A stretch of DNA of 64,000 nucleotides, taken from positions 1 to 64,000 of the forward strand of contig JAGBTQ010000012.1 of assembly GCA_017631275.1 (NCBI GenBank), in the 5' to 3' direction. The position numbers were made by a program, and so were the translations under genes. Origin of the DNA: Alistipes sp. (GTDB taxonomy: Bacteria > Bacteroidota > Bacteroidia > Bacteroidales > Rikenellaceae). The notes beneath the pieces were generated by a model. The model saw only the letters and a list, made by a program, of their open reading frames with translations, ran no database searches and had not been told where the DNA came from. This document shows positions 35,174-44,113 of the stretch, one piece after another. Position 1 is the stretch's first letter. Each line of letters starts with the position of its first letter.

Positions 35174-37045
35174 ATGCTACGCAGACTTTTAGTACTTGTC
35201 GTCTGCCTTATGGCAGCGGTTACTACTGCCTCGGCGCAGACTCCGCCCTACAACGAGATTTGGTACACTACTACTGATGGCAGACCGCTATTTATAAACA
35301 GCGGACACAAAGGATCCGTAGGTCTTTACATGTATTCCGACACCTATAATAATGGTCGTGGCGTGTTAAAATTCGAATCTGGAGGTTATATCAATTTTAT
35401 TAAACCTGGTTTATTCAATGGCAGAGATAGGCTTAAGAGCATAACTATTCCCGATAGCATAACTAAGATTGATTGGTATGCATTCGAAGGTTGCAGCAAT
35501 CTTAAGAGCATTACTATTCCTAATAGCGTAACTAGCATTGGATATAAGGCATTCGAGGGTTGCAGCAGCCTAACAAGCATAACTATTCCCGATAGCGTAA
35601 CTGAGATTGAATGGTATGCATTCAAGGATTGCAGCAGCCTAAAATCGTTTAAGGGCAAGTTTGCGTCGAGCGACGGTAGATGTTTGATCAAAGAAGGTGA
35701 GTTAATTGCATTTGCCCCTGCGGGATTGACTGCTTATACTATTCCTAATAGCGTAACAGAGATTGGAGGTGGTGCATTCAGCGGTTGCAGCAGCCTAACA
35801 AGTGTCAAGGTATCAAATAAGCAATGCTACAATTATTTCAAAGACTGGGACACTGACATAACATTTTACGGAGCAAATGCATCAGCCGACGGAAGATGCT
35901 TAATCATTGATGGAAAGCTTGAGATATTCATTGCAAAGGGGGTAACCGAATACACTATTCCCAATAGCGTAACAAGCATTGGAGAGGAGGCATTCCTTGG
36001 TTGCAGCAGCCTAACAAGCCTTAATATTCCTAATAGCGTAACTAGCATTGGATGTAGTGCATTCGCCTTTTGCGAAAGCCTAACTAGCATTACTATTCCC
36101 GAGAGCGTAACAAGCATTGGAAAGCAAGCATTCGTAGGTTGCACAGGCGAATTGATTATTAATTGCAACATACTAGATGGAGAAGAGGATAAAGAAATGA
36201 TAACTTTTGCGCCTTCTAAAACACCGAAAATAATTTATTATTATCCTTTTAGCAGTACTCATTTTACAAAAATTGTAATTGGCGAGGGAGTAACTAAGAT
36301 TGGGAATTATACATTCTATGATTGCAGCAGCTTAACAAGCATTACTATCCCAGAAAGCGTAAAAAGCATTGGAGAGAGTGCATTCAAGGGCTGCAGCAGC
36401 CTAACAAGCATTACTATTCCTAATAGCGTAACTAGCATTGGATATGCCGCATTCCGTGGTTGCAGCAGCCTAAAGAGTGTCAAGGTAGCGAATAAGTATT
36501 GCTACGATTATTTCAAAGACAATGTCGCCAACATAGCATTTTACGGAGCAAATGCATCAGCCGACGGAAGATGTATAATTGTCAATGGAGAACTTCAGCG
36601 ATTCATTGGAAAGGGAATAACAGAATACACCATTCCCGAGAGTGTAACAAGCATTGGAAGTGGTGCTTTCGCTGGTTGCAGCAGCCTGCCAGTAATAGAC
36701 AATATTAGATACGCTGATACATACCTAATAGAGGCTGTTGATAAATCATTGACAAGCTATTCAATTAAGGAGGGAACGAGACTTATTGGAGGTAGTGCAT
36801 TCAATGATTGCAGCAGCCTAACAAGCATTACTATTCCTAATAGCGTAACTAGCTTTGGAGATTATGCATTCCATGATTGCGACAGCCTAACAAGCATAAC
36901 ATGTTTAGCCACAACGCCACCTGCAATAGATTATTTAGGCATAGGTGAAACAACAATGATATATGTCCCCAAAGAGGCAGTCAAAGCATACAAAAAAGAC
37001 CCTAAGTGGAGCATATACAAGAAGCAGATAAAGGCGATTAAATAG
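35174..37045 (+). CDS. BspA-like leucine-rich repeat surface protein
   Basis: 623 residues with a signal peptide (about 1-21). About thirteen treponemal/BspA-type repeats of 23 residues (consensus SLTSITIPNSVTSIGxxAFxGC) fill most of the protein. They are interrupted by three larger inserts sharing a SADGRCLI-type segment and a YTIPxSVTEIG restart. The tail IYVPKEAVKAYKKDPKW is typical of these proteins. The family acts in adhesion or protein binding at the cell surface. Repeat DNA is nearly identical between units, so copy number may vary. It is followed by a terminator. Confidence 0.85.
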   Translation: MLRRLLVLVVCLMAAVTTASAQTPPYNEIWYTTTDGRPLFINSGHKGSVGLYMYSDTYNNGRGVLKFESGGYINFIKPGLFNGRDRLKSITIPDSITKIDWYAFEGCSNLKSITIPNSVTSIGYKAFEGCSSLTSITIPDSVTEIEWYAFKDCSSLKSFKGKFASSDGRCLIKEGELIAFAPAGLTAYTIPNSVTEIGGGAFSGCSSLTSVKVSNKQCYNYFKDWDTDITFYGANASADGRCLIIDGKLEIFIAKGVTEYTIPNSVTSIGEEAFLGCSSLTSLNIPNSVTSIGCSAFAFCESLTSITIPESVTSIGKQAFVGCTGELIINCNILDGEEDKEMITFAPSKTPKIIYYYPFSSTHFTKIVIGEGVTKIGNYTFYDCSSLTSITIPESVKSIGESAFKGCSSLTSITIPNSVTSIGYAAFRGCSSLKSVKVANKYCYDYFKDNVANIAFYGANASADGRCIIVNGELQRFIGKGITEYTIPESVTSIGSGAFAGCSSLPVIDNIRYADTYLIEAVDKSLTSYSIKEGTRLIGGSAFNDCSSLTSITIPNSVTSFGDYAFHDCDSLTSITCLATTPPAIDYLGIGETTMIYVPKEAVKAYKKDPKWSIYKKQIKAIK

Positions 37046-37052
37046 CAAACAC

Positions 37053-37084
37053 CAGAGGCTGACCTTTTTTGGGGTCAGCCTCTA
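37053..37084. terminator. Bidirectional terminator at the end of the phage-like cassette
   Basis: Stem AGAGGCTGACC / GGTCAGCCTCT around a T6 loop. It closes both the BspA-like gene and the leftward cassette that ends at 37088. Confidence 0.7.
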
Positions 37085-37087
37085 ACA

Positions 37088-37489
37088 TTAGCGAACGAAG
37101 AGCGCCCAGCCCTCGTGGAGATCTGCCATAACAGCCTTAGCGCCATTCTCAATCTCGGACATGGCAGCGACAATAGGCACCATATCGCGCTCCGAACGGC
37201 TATCAACCTGAGCATCGGCACTGATGCCCGTGCGCTCCGCAACAAAGCGGATATAGCCCTCGGTGAAGTTCTCGGTGGGTGGCGCCCAGCGACTAATCAT
37301 CTGGCGAATGGTGGTGAGCCCATAACGTCGGTGATAAGTGTCGAGCAACACGAACATGGCACGATAGCCATACGCCATGCTCTCGAACTGCTTGAAGGCA
37401 CTATCGCGCGAGGGACGCACCTCGCCCTGAAACCTACTGCGCGACTGGCGGATATTGCCAGGGTTGCAATTTCTTAGGCCTCTACTCAT
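37088..37489 (-). CDS. Phage-type muramidase/lytic protein (structural protein P5-like)
   Basis: 133 residues from ATG at 37489, which overlaps the holin stop by 8 nt. A longer in-frame start exists but lies deep in the holin gene. The pattern GLRNCNPGNIRQSRSRF, FKQFESMAYGYRAMF, TIRQMISRWAPPTENFTEGY is that of the small lysozyme-like protein found in Bacteroidetes prophages, often labelled structural protein P5. It probably cuts peptidoglycan during lysis or entry. Last gene of the cassette. Confidence 0.75.
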   Translation of the reverse strand: MSRGLRNCNPGNIRQSRSRFQGEVRPSRDSAFKQFESMAYGYRAMFVLLDTYHRRYGLTTIRQMISRWAPPTENFTEGYIRFVAERTGISADAQVDSRSERDMVPIVAAMSEIENGAKAVMADLHEGWALFVR

Positions 37490-37907
37490 CGCCCACCTCC
37501 CTTCCGATGCGGCGCTTAATCCAGCGGCCAAGCCACACAAACAGCGACGACTGGCTGATTATGGTGGCATTCTCAAAGAAGGACCATAGCTCGACACCGC
37601 AGACAAAGCCTGTGAAGATGTTGGCGAGGTGGAGCTCCATAAACTCAAGCACGAGCGAATCAATGAGCCAGGTCATAACAATGCCCGTTACGACGAAGCA
37701 GAGCTTATTTACTGTGCGCCACGCCTTACGGCTCTCGATGCGCCACTCGCGCCCCTCCTTCTTGGCAGCAACATACGAGGCATAGATGCCCGTAACAAAG
37801 TCGATAACGATAAACACCGAGGCGGTGACAATGAGGGGTGTTATTGGGCAGAGAAGCGCCACGAGGGCAGCCACTGCGCCACTAATATACTTGAACAATA
37901 TTGCCAT
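37482..37907 (-). CDS. Phage holin-family membrane protein
   Basis: 141 residues with about three to four membrane segments. The second carries FIVIDFVTGIYASYV, the D-x-x-TGI hallmark of the phage holin 4 family, followed by a basic loop and a C-terminal basic tail. It would form holes that give the muramidase access to the wall. It overlaps the connector gene by 26 nt and the muramidase gene by 8 nt. Confidence 0.75.
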   Translation of the reverse strand: MAILFKYISGAVAALVALLCPITPLIVTASVFIVIDFVTGIYASYVAAKKEGREWRIESRKAWRTVNKLCFVVTGIVMTWLIDSLVLEFMELHLANIFTGFVCGVELWSFFENATIISQSSLFVWLGRWIKRRIGREVGDE

Positions 37908-38334
37908 AGATAAAACAACGATTTAGGGGGTTTAACTTAGGGGAATACTTCTCATACTCTGAGGAGTGGGTGTTAAGATAGCGACTTAGACGGCGTGTTA
38001 GCGTCTGCGCTTGGCGACTGAGGTGGCGCATAGTCACATCGAGGCGCGCGTTATGCGCCACGCTCGCATCGCCACACTCCCTGCAACGGTACGCTAAGTG
38101 AGGCTCGACAACATAGCGACACCATGCAGCAATGGCGGGTGCCACATACTCCTCGAGGAGCTCCTGGTACTCACCACCGCGGAGTGCCTCGTATAGTCTG
38201 TCACCTAGAACAGGACGCAGATAACGCTCCTCGGCCTCGGCAACGTCGCACACTGTAATAAGCTCACGATGAGCACGTTCGTCGCCACAAAACGCCAACT
38301 CAACAACACGGTCGGGGGTAATAAGATTTTGCAT
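37882..38334 (-). CDS. Putative head-tail connector protein
   Basis: 150 residues, mostly helical. The segment EAEERYLRPVLGDRLYEAL resembles the 'I-PILG-x-LY' signature of DUF6712-like proteins, which follow capsid genes in Bacteroidetes phages and are thought to join head and tail. It has cysteines in a YRCREC stretch. It lies 2 nt after the portal gene. Assignment rests on position and this one signature. Confidence 0.5.
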   Translation of the reverse strand: MQNLITPDRVVELAFCGDERAHRELITVCDVAEAEERYLRPVLGDRLYEALRGGEYQELLEEYVAPAIAAWCRYVVEPHLAYRCRECGDASVAHNARLDVTMRHLSRQAQTLTRRLSRYLNTHSSEYEKYSPKLNPLNRCFIYGNIVQVY

Positions 38335-38336
38335 TG

Positions 38337-39566
38337 TTACTCTAAAGATCGAAGGTTATACTTAGTGATTTGCGCCAAAAAGAGTTGCTGTTCGGGGTCG
38401 TTCTCATCGTAGTCGAGGCCATCGGCCTTGCGTGCCTCCCACACTCGCATATATAGGGGCTTCGAGCGTGTTGGAGGTCGGTTGATAATCTCCAACGACG
38501 AGGCATCGACACCAAGCACCAAGCCAATAATCTGGCGTATAGGCTCAAGGAGCTGCTCCTGCTCGCCAAGAATCACGGTGTTAAGAGCCACCTCATACTC
38601 ATGCAAGATGCGCTCTGTCGAGAACCCCGACGCGTAGTCTAAGCCACTCAGCGAGCGAAACCACGAGTGCGCCACGACCAAATCCGACTCCGACTGCTCA
38701 TGCAACGTCTGCCAGTCGCCATCTGCCGAGGTGTTGATAGGTATGAAGCGTGAGCTGTCGCCCTCGCTCTTATCCCTAAGCACAAAGAGCACCTGGCCAG
38801 GATTTCCCGAGAAGCGCTCCTCAGCCATGCGCACCATCTTATCGGCCTCCTCCTCGCTACCTACAGCGCCGTCGAGCATCATCACGCCCGAGAGCTGAAA
38901 CGAGTTGTCGAGGCGTGCAAGGTTCCACTTATCGGTTTTGTAGAGTATGGCAGCAGCACCCATGCCCGCAATATATGGTGCTACGCCATAGTGCGAGAAC
39001 ATAGGCTCGTAGTCTTTGTAGTGCACCACCGAGCGCAGCGTGCCGTCCTCCTGCTCCTCGAAATTGGGATAGAGAGGCAGGGTGCACGCCTCCGACGAGC
39101 GGTATTGTCGCCAGTCGTGGTGCATGACAACATGCTCAGTGTCGCGAGCTAAGCGACAGGTCGAGGCGTCGATGTGGTAGAGCGATAGGAAGCTATGCTG
39201 AGGGTCGGTGACAACCTCCATAAAGGCATTGCCAAACATCGCCTCGTCGAGGGCTAGACGAGCAATAACACTTCGCAGGCTCTCGCCCGAGCCGTTGGCA
39301 TGCTCGACAATGTCGCCCAGGAGCGAAATACTCTCGTTATATGCCACACCCTTGCCCGCTATGTAGTCGGCCTTGTCGTTGATTATACGGCGGTGGATAA
39401 CCGAGCGGCGTGCCATGAGCGAGAGGACATAGGGAAGCATATTGTCATCGCCCCAAAGCCACACCTTATCGTTTGATGCTCTGCACCCTCCCGCCACCGA
39501 GCCAAATAGTGGCTCGGCAGCATTCTGGGTAGCAGCAATGCGTGTTATAGTCTTGTTTGATGACAT
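38337..39566 (-). CDS. Phage portal protein
   Basis: 409 residues. Features of portal proteins: the N-terminal SVIHRRIINDKADYIAGKGV (helix leading to the 'K-x-x-x-x-x-G-x-G' turn), LALDEAMFGNAFMEVV, and a helical C-terminal region. The portal is the dodecameric ring through which DNA enters a capsid. The frame is intact. It lies 14 nt downstream of the capsid gene, the reverse of the usual portal-protease-capsid order. Confidence 0.75.
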   Translation of the reverse strand: MSSNKTITRIAATQNAAEPLFGSVAGGCRASNDKVWLWGDDNMLPYVLSLMARRSVIHRRIINDKADYIAGKGVAYNESISLLGDIVEHANGSGESLRSVIARLALDEAMFGNAFMEVVTDPQHSFLSLYHIDASTCRLARDTEHVVMHHDWRQYRSSEACTLPLYPNFEEQEDGTLRSVVHYKDYEPMFSHYGVAPYIAGMGAAAILYKTDKWNLARLDNSFQLSGVMMLDGAVGSEEEADKMVRMAEERFSGNPGQVLFVLRDKSEGDSSRFIPINTSADGDWQTLHEQSESDLVVAHSWFRSLSGLDYASGFSTERILHEYEVALNTVILGEQEQLLEPIRQIIGLVLGVDASSLEIINRPPTRSKPLYMRVWEARKADGLDYDENDPEQQLFLAQITKYNLRSLE

Positions 39567-39580
39567 AGCATTACTCTATT

Positions 39581-40543
39581 TTAAGCTCTAAACTTACCAA
39601 CCGACACAAGTGTCTCGTCGAGAATCTCGCAACCCGCCATAAATATGGCACGCTGACGGTTCTCCATGTCGTCAGGGTTATACCACATGCGCACCTCAGA
39701 GCCTGGGTAGTCGGCAGTGTTAACCGCAAGAACAAGATTGCGACGATCGGTCAAGATACAGATAGGTCCCTCGATATTGGTCTCGTGAAGAAGGTGCGAC
39801 ACGCCGATATCAATAAGCTTGATGCCGTGGTACGAGAGCTCACGACGACCCGTTGTAAGGTCGGTGTAGGCTGCATCTGAGCCGTGAGCATCGAGATACT
39901 GGTCGTAAGCATCGTAGACGTCGCTACTTACCAACAAAACGAGATTGCCATCGCCCTTCATCGACTTGAGCAAGGCGGGCGACTCCGCCCATAGCTTCTG
40001 GAAGATTTGGATTGACGACTCGCCGTCAACATCGTAATTTGTAAAGTCGACATACGTGCAGCCATCATACTTCATAAGCTTAGTGATAAAGCCGTCAAAC
40101 ATGTTATACTTGTTTGCTGTGGTGTCGCCAATCCACATTGTCACACGAAGGCTCTCGGCAATAGCTGCACGAAACATCTCGGTCTCGGCCTGCTCAAGCT
40201 CGGTGCCAGTCAAGTCGTCGAGGTTGACATCCGAGCGATTGGTGATAAGCTCGTATACCTGCGAGAAGTAGTCGGCAGCGCCAAAACCAAGCTCTGCCTT
40301 GATACGACTTAGCTCGATGGTCTTTTGATGTTTATTCGAGGCACAGCCACCATTCCAACCCACGTTATAGGGCTGAAGGATATTGTCGGAAGGGCTCCAT
40401 AGCTGAATTGTTGTTGGCACAGGCATGTTGTAGAGCACTCGAATACCGAGCTGCTCGGCATTCTGACCTGTTAGCATAGGGCGGAAAAAGATTGTCTCAA
40501 GGTCGCGACCAGTATAGGTCTTAGGATTTTCAATAAGTCCCAT
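39581..40543 (-). CDS. Major capsid protein (HK97-fold type)
   Basis: 320 residues. It follows a ClpP-type head protease gene and precedes a portal gene. The length, a polar N-terminus, WIGDTTANKYNMFDGF in the middle and VLLVSSDVYDAYDQYL / GIKLIDIGVSH toward the C-terminus match the major capsid proteins of Bacteroidetes tailed phages. The reading frame is complete. No scaffold gene is visible; scaffolding may be fused to the protease. Confidence 0.7.
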   Translation of the reverse strand: MGLIENPKTYTGRDLETIFFRPMLTGQNAEQLGIRVLYNMPVPTTIQLWSPSDNILQPYNVGWNGGCASNKHQKTIELSRIKAELGFGAADYFSQVYELITNRSDVNLDDLTGTELEQAETEMFRAAIAESLRVTMWIGDTTANKYNMFDGFITKLMKYDGCTYVDFTNYDVDGESSIQIFQKLWAESPALLKSMKGDGNLVLLVSSDVYDAYDQYLDAHGSDAAYTDLTTGRRELSYHGIKLIDIGVSHLLHETNIEGPICILTDRRNLVLAVNTADYPGSEVRMWYNPDDMENRQRAIFMAGCEILDETLVSVGKFRA

Positions 40544-40589
40544 AATTTCAAAGTTTTAAGTTGTTAATAAAAGGTTATTTGGGGGATTT

Positions 40590-41759
40590 TTAGCGCATTC
40601 GTAGCGCCTGTGCATCACGCTCAAAGGCACGATTGCGAGAAGATAGTGTTTGCTCCAGCGGCGATGGATCTTGCACAGCCTTGAGCTGTGATTGCGAGGC
40701 ACTCTTCTGACCCTCATCAAGGGCTATCGACGACGAGGCAGGGATAACATCCACAACAGCCTCAGGGTGCGGAATATAGTTTATGTCGTCGAGCTCGTTG
40801 GGGCTATTCGCATCATAGTCTACGCCCAAGGTGCGGAGCAGAGCCATAACGCCATTGCGTGTGCGCTCCACAAGCGACGGCTTCTCGTCGGAGTCGGTCA
40901 CAGGCTCGTCAATGCGCCTATCTGCCAGGCCCTCAGCTATGACCTCCTCGGGCGAGAGCCAGCGGCCACGACCGCCATTTGCAGCCATAAGCTCAAGAAT
41001 CTCCTCGACACTACGTCCCGAGTGCAGGGCATAGACCTCGGCGATGCGTCTATCTGTCTGGCGGAGCATCTCCACCTCGTTTTGTAGCTCGTCGGCATTA
41101 CCCTCGACCGAGCACAACGAGTTATGCACCAAGTAGAGCGTTGTGGGGGCTATTTCACGGCAGCCGGGCGACGCTGCCTGCGCCACAATTGTTGCTGCCG
41201 ATGCAGTATATCCGTAGCAGCGCGTGGTGACATGAGCACCTGTAGAGCGCAGTGCTTCGTAGATGAGCATAGCATCGTTCACATCACCACCCGTCGAGCG
41301 TATATTCACCACGATGTGGGCATTGCCAATGTCGGCAATCTGCGACACACACTCCTTGAAGCGCTCGTAGGTTGCCACACGGCTCTCAGGATTGTCGAAC
41401 TGCCACGCTTCGGAGAGGCCTATTGTGCCCTCAATGTCGATTGTGGTTACATCGACTTCATTTCTGATTTTGATTTGTGGGTTCATAAGTTTAGATGATT
41501 TGGTTAGTTTATCCACCTCATAGACAGCCTTTGCCGCCTTGGAGTAGGAGCAGGCAAAGAGCCATGAGGCCTGCTCCATGGCACTACAGCGCCTAAAGCC
41601 CCTGCTACAAAGCATTGCCACATAGCGATGAATAGCAAAGCTTCGACACCTTGACAGATCGACGAGATTATAATCTAAGAGCAGGCCGATGAGGCGTTCA
41701 TATCGACGTGAAGGGTGTAGCACACAGCCTTGCGACTGCTGCTGATTAAGTTTTGTCAT
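40590..41759 (-). CDS. ClpP-like head maturation protease with scaffold-like tail
   Basis: 389 residues if ATG at 41759 is used (26 nt after the preceding stop codon), or 298 from ATG at 41486 where the protease homology begins. The ClpP-type fold shows NIRSTGGDVNDAML, catalytic Ser in YGYTASAATIVAQ, His in LYLVHNSLCS, and LSPEEVIAEGLAD. The C-terminal 120 residues are polar and Gln/Ser-rich, suitable as internal scaffold. The extra N-terminal 91 residues look helical with a possible HTH. Confidence 0.72.
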   Translation of the reverse strand: MTKLNQQQSQGCVLHPSRRYERLIGLLLDYNLVDLSRCRSFAIHRYVAMLCSRGFRRCSAMEQASWLFACSYSKAAKAVYEVDKLTKSSKLMNPQIKIRNEVDVTTIDIEGTIGLSEAWQFDNPESRVATYERFKECVSQIADIGNAHIVVNIRSTGGDVNDAMLIYEALRSTGAHVTTRCYGYTASAATIVAQAASPGCREIAPTTLYLVHNSLCSVEGNADELQNEVEMLRQTDRRIAEVYALHSGRSVEEILELMAANGGRGRWLSPEEVIAEGLADRRIDEPVTDSDEKPSLVERTRNGVMALLRTLGVDYDANSPNELDDINYIPHPEAVVDVIPASSSIALDEGQKSASQSQLKAVQDPSPLEQTLSSRNRAFERDAQALRMR

Positions 41760-41785
41760 AGAGCAAAAAAGTGTAAAATTTGGAA

Positions 41786-44113
41786 TTAGCGGTCGTGGAG
41801 CATTCGACCAAAGTGGCATCGTGCCACACCTCGCTTAGGGTCGTAACTTTCTATTGTCCTGAGTCTAAATAGCGACTCGGCGCCATCGACACTAAGTCGG
41901 AATAGAGAGCGTATTGAGGCAGACTTGGTTGCGGGAGAGAATAGCTCGAAGTAGTCGTTCAGCGAGAGGCTAATGTCGCAACACAGCTCGCAGCGCTCAG
42001 CTCGCTCCGATATCTCACTAAGGTGGTAGCGGTTGAGCCCCTCACAGCCGTCACGATCTTCGAAGCAGAGCGTAAGACCGCTTGCAGCACTATGAAACGC
42101 CGCGTAGGGGTATAGGTGCGTATCGTGCGTCGAGCCCCAGTGTTCGCCCTCAGGAAGCTCGCGTAGCCCATGGTAAAGCACCACGCGTGGCTCGACATAG
42201 TCGCTCTGGGCAAGACTATCTCTATCGCCTACCGTCAGCACCTCGGCAGATGATGCCTCACGCAAGAACCCCGTTGTGGAGAGCGTTGGGCGAAATAGCG
42301 GATTGCTACGCACGTCGACACCCTTTCGTGTGCCATAACCGCCAAAGCTCTTTATCCACACTCCAAACTCACTGTCACTAAGCTCGTTATCTCGCGTCAC
42401 CACACCATCGCCATCACAATACTCCAGGCGCACATGCTGCGAGGTGGTGGGAGCTCCCTCCACGATGCTCCACCGCGTGGTATGCTGCCTATCGCGCCAA
42501 TCAATAATGTCGCCATTATAGAAGCTGTCGTAGGGCTCGATGACAACCGTCTTTGTTGGCTCGTAGGAGTAGATGCAGAGGTTAAACATCTGTATAAGTG
42601 CCTCAAGGAGTTGTTGTTGCGAGATGCCGTGGTTGGCAATATCGCTAAAACTAATAGTGTTGTTCCAGCCCAAACAGCCACTAAACAGAGGGCGAACGCT
42701 ACAACCGCAACATAGCGTTAGCTGCTGCCCAGGCTCAGCTCCGCTAAACGTGATGTCGTAGAAGCGCTCCTCGTTCGATGGTGTCATCTTTCGATAGGGG
42801 CTACGAACCTCAAACTCAACAAGGCGTCTGCCTGTCGGTTCAACAGAGCCTCGGTATATTGCCCAATCGCCATCAATGGGGGTATAGACCTCTGCACCAT
42901 CATGTTTTACGAGTAGCTGCACCTCGCCATTGAAGCCTCTCGGCACAACAAAGTCGCTAACCGTAGCGCCAAACTCGCCAATGCCCTCGATTTTATAGCT
43001 ACAACTCTCGTCGTAGTCGAAGATATATAGCTTGTACGCCATATTCTCATTGAGCTTCGAGCGCATATCCTCGTTGGTATTCTCCAAGACAATCTCGGCA
43101 TCGCAACCTACGCCAAGATGCACATTATCAAAACCTTGCAGACGCCTACTCGACACAATACGATAATCTGTAATGTAGCGCACCTTATATTCAAACGCTA
43201 CGCTCACCTCACGCGTCGGCACAAACCTCGGGTTGCCATCTTCGAACCTAAGCGCACCACGATTGTAGGCATCGGCAAATAGATTTCCCTCGCTATCTGT
43301 AGCCTCACTACTCACGCTATCGACAATAGCTCCCACGTGCGACGGCAGCTTGGGCTCAGTGGCAAATACGCAGCCCGCGCTATTTGCCTCAGCCGTGTAG
43401 TCGTAGGTTCTATAGGCCTTGAAGCCCATGTCGCGCTCGGCAGCCTCACCACGTATCTGACGATATGCGCCACTTATCATCAGGCGCTTCGTAACATCAC
43501 TTTTAAGCCACTCGCTATCAATGCTATACCCAGCACTATCGGCCATCGACCTAAGTAGGTGCTCAACACTGATAAAGGGGTGGTAGTCGTGGGGCATCAA
43601 CACACGCTGACGCTTCCACACATTCACCAACTCGGGCTTAGGGTAGCTATCGTGACGCAGGGGCAGAAAACGTACGGCACGATCACCCTGCCACGATAGC
43701 TCGATGTCGGTCGGAAACATTCGCATATCAACCTGCACGTTGCTTCTGCTAAGCGGTGTGCGAGCCACCATATCAGCCCAGTCGCTACCTCCCGAGCGAA
43801 TTCTTAGGCGATAATATCTCTCACCCTCCTCATGCTCAGTTGACATTAGCGTCGCCACACCTCGATAGACCTCGTAGCCATCAACAACAATCGTTGCATA
43901 GTGCAACTTATCGTTAAACTCCTCGCCACGATTTAGGTCGAAGGCATATCCCATAACCCTATCGCTCTCAGCCACCGACGCAACCTCAACCACCATCTCC
44001 GAGCCATTGCGCCACGCCTCAACAGAGTGCAGATCATCAGCACTGTATCCAGGCAGCGTAACACCCCCACCACGCAGAGGCACTACCCTATCGTCAATAC
44101 GAAGCTCTGTCAT
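41786..44113 (-). CDS. Large tail-tip/hub-like phage protein
   Basis: 775 residues, intact. The N-terminal domain (about 1-110) contains FNDKLHYATIVVDGYEVYRG, typical of baseplate hub or tail-spike-base proteins of Bacteroidetes prophages. Long beta-rich regions follow, with a cysteine-rich LTLCCGCSVRPLF stretch near residue 470. It overlaps the 322-residue gene by ATGA (44110-44113). The family was judged from pattern and context, so the exact tail role is uncertain. Confidence 0.55.
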   Translation of the reverse strand: MTELRIDDRVVPLRGGGVTLPGYSADDLHSVEAWRNGSEMVVEVASVAESDRVMGYAFDLNRGEEFNDKLHYATIVVDGYEVYRGVATLMSTEHEEGERYYRLRIRSGGSDWADMVARTPLSRSNVQVDMRMFPTDIELSWQGDRAVRFLPLRHDSYPKPELVNVWKRQRVLMPHDYHPFISVEHLLRSMADSAGYSIDSEWLKSDVTKRLMISGAYRQIRGEAAERDMGFKAYRTYDYTAEANSAGCVFATEPKLPSHVGAIVDSVSSEATDSEGNLFADAYNRGALRFEDGNPRFVPTREVSVAFEYKVRYITDYRIVSSRRLQGFDNVHLGVGCDAEIVLENTNEDMRSKLNENMAYKLYIFDYDESCSYKIEGIGEFGATVSDFVVPRGFNGEVQLLVKHDGAEVYTPIDGDWAIYRGSVEPTGRRLVEFEVRSPYRKMTPSNEERFYDITFSGAEPGQQLTLCCGCSVRPLFSGCLGWNNTISFSDIANHGISQQQLLEALIQMFNLCIYSYEPTKTVVIEPYDSFYNGDIIDWRDRQHTTRWSIVEGAPTTSQHVRLEYCDGDGVVTRDNELSDSEFGVWIKSFGGYGTRKGVDVRSNPLFRPTLSTTGFLREASSAEVLTVGDRDSLAQSDYVEPRVVLYHGLRELPEGEHWGSTHDTHLYPYAAFHSAASGLTLCFEDRDGCEGLNRYHLSEISERAERCELCCDISLSLNDYFELFSPATKSASIRSLFRLSVDGAESLFRLRTIESYDPKRGVARCHFGRMLHDR

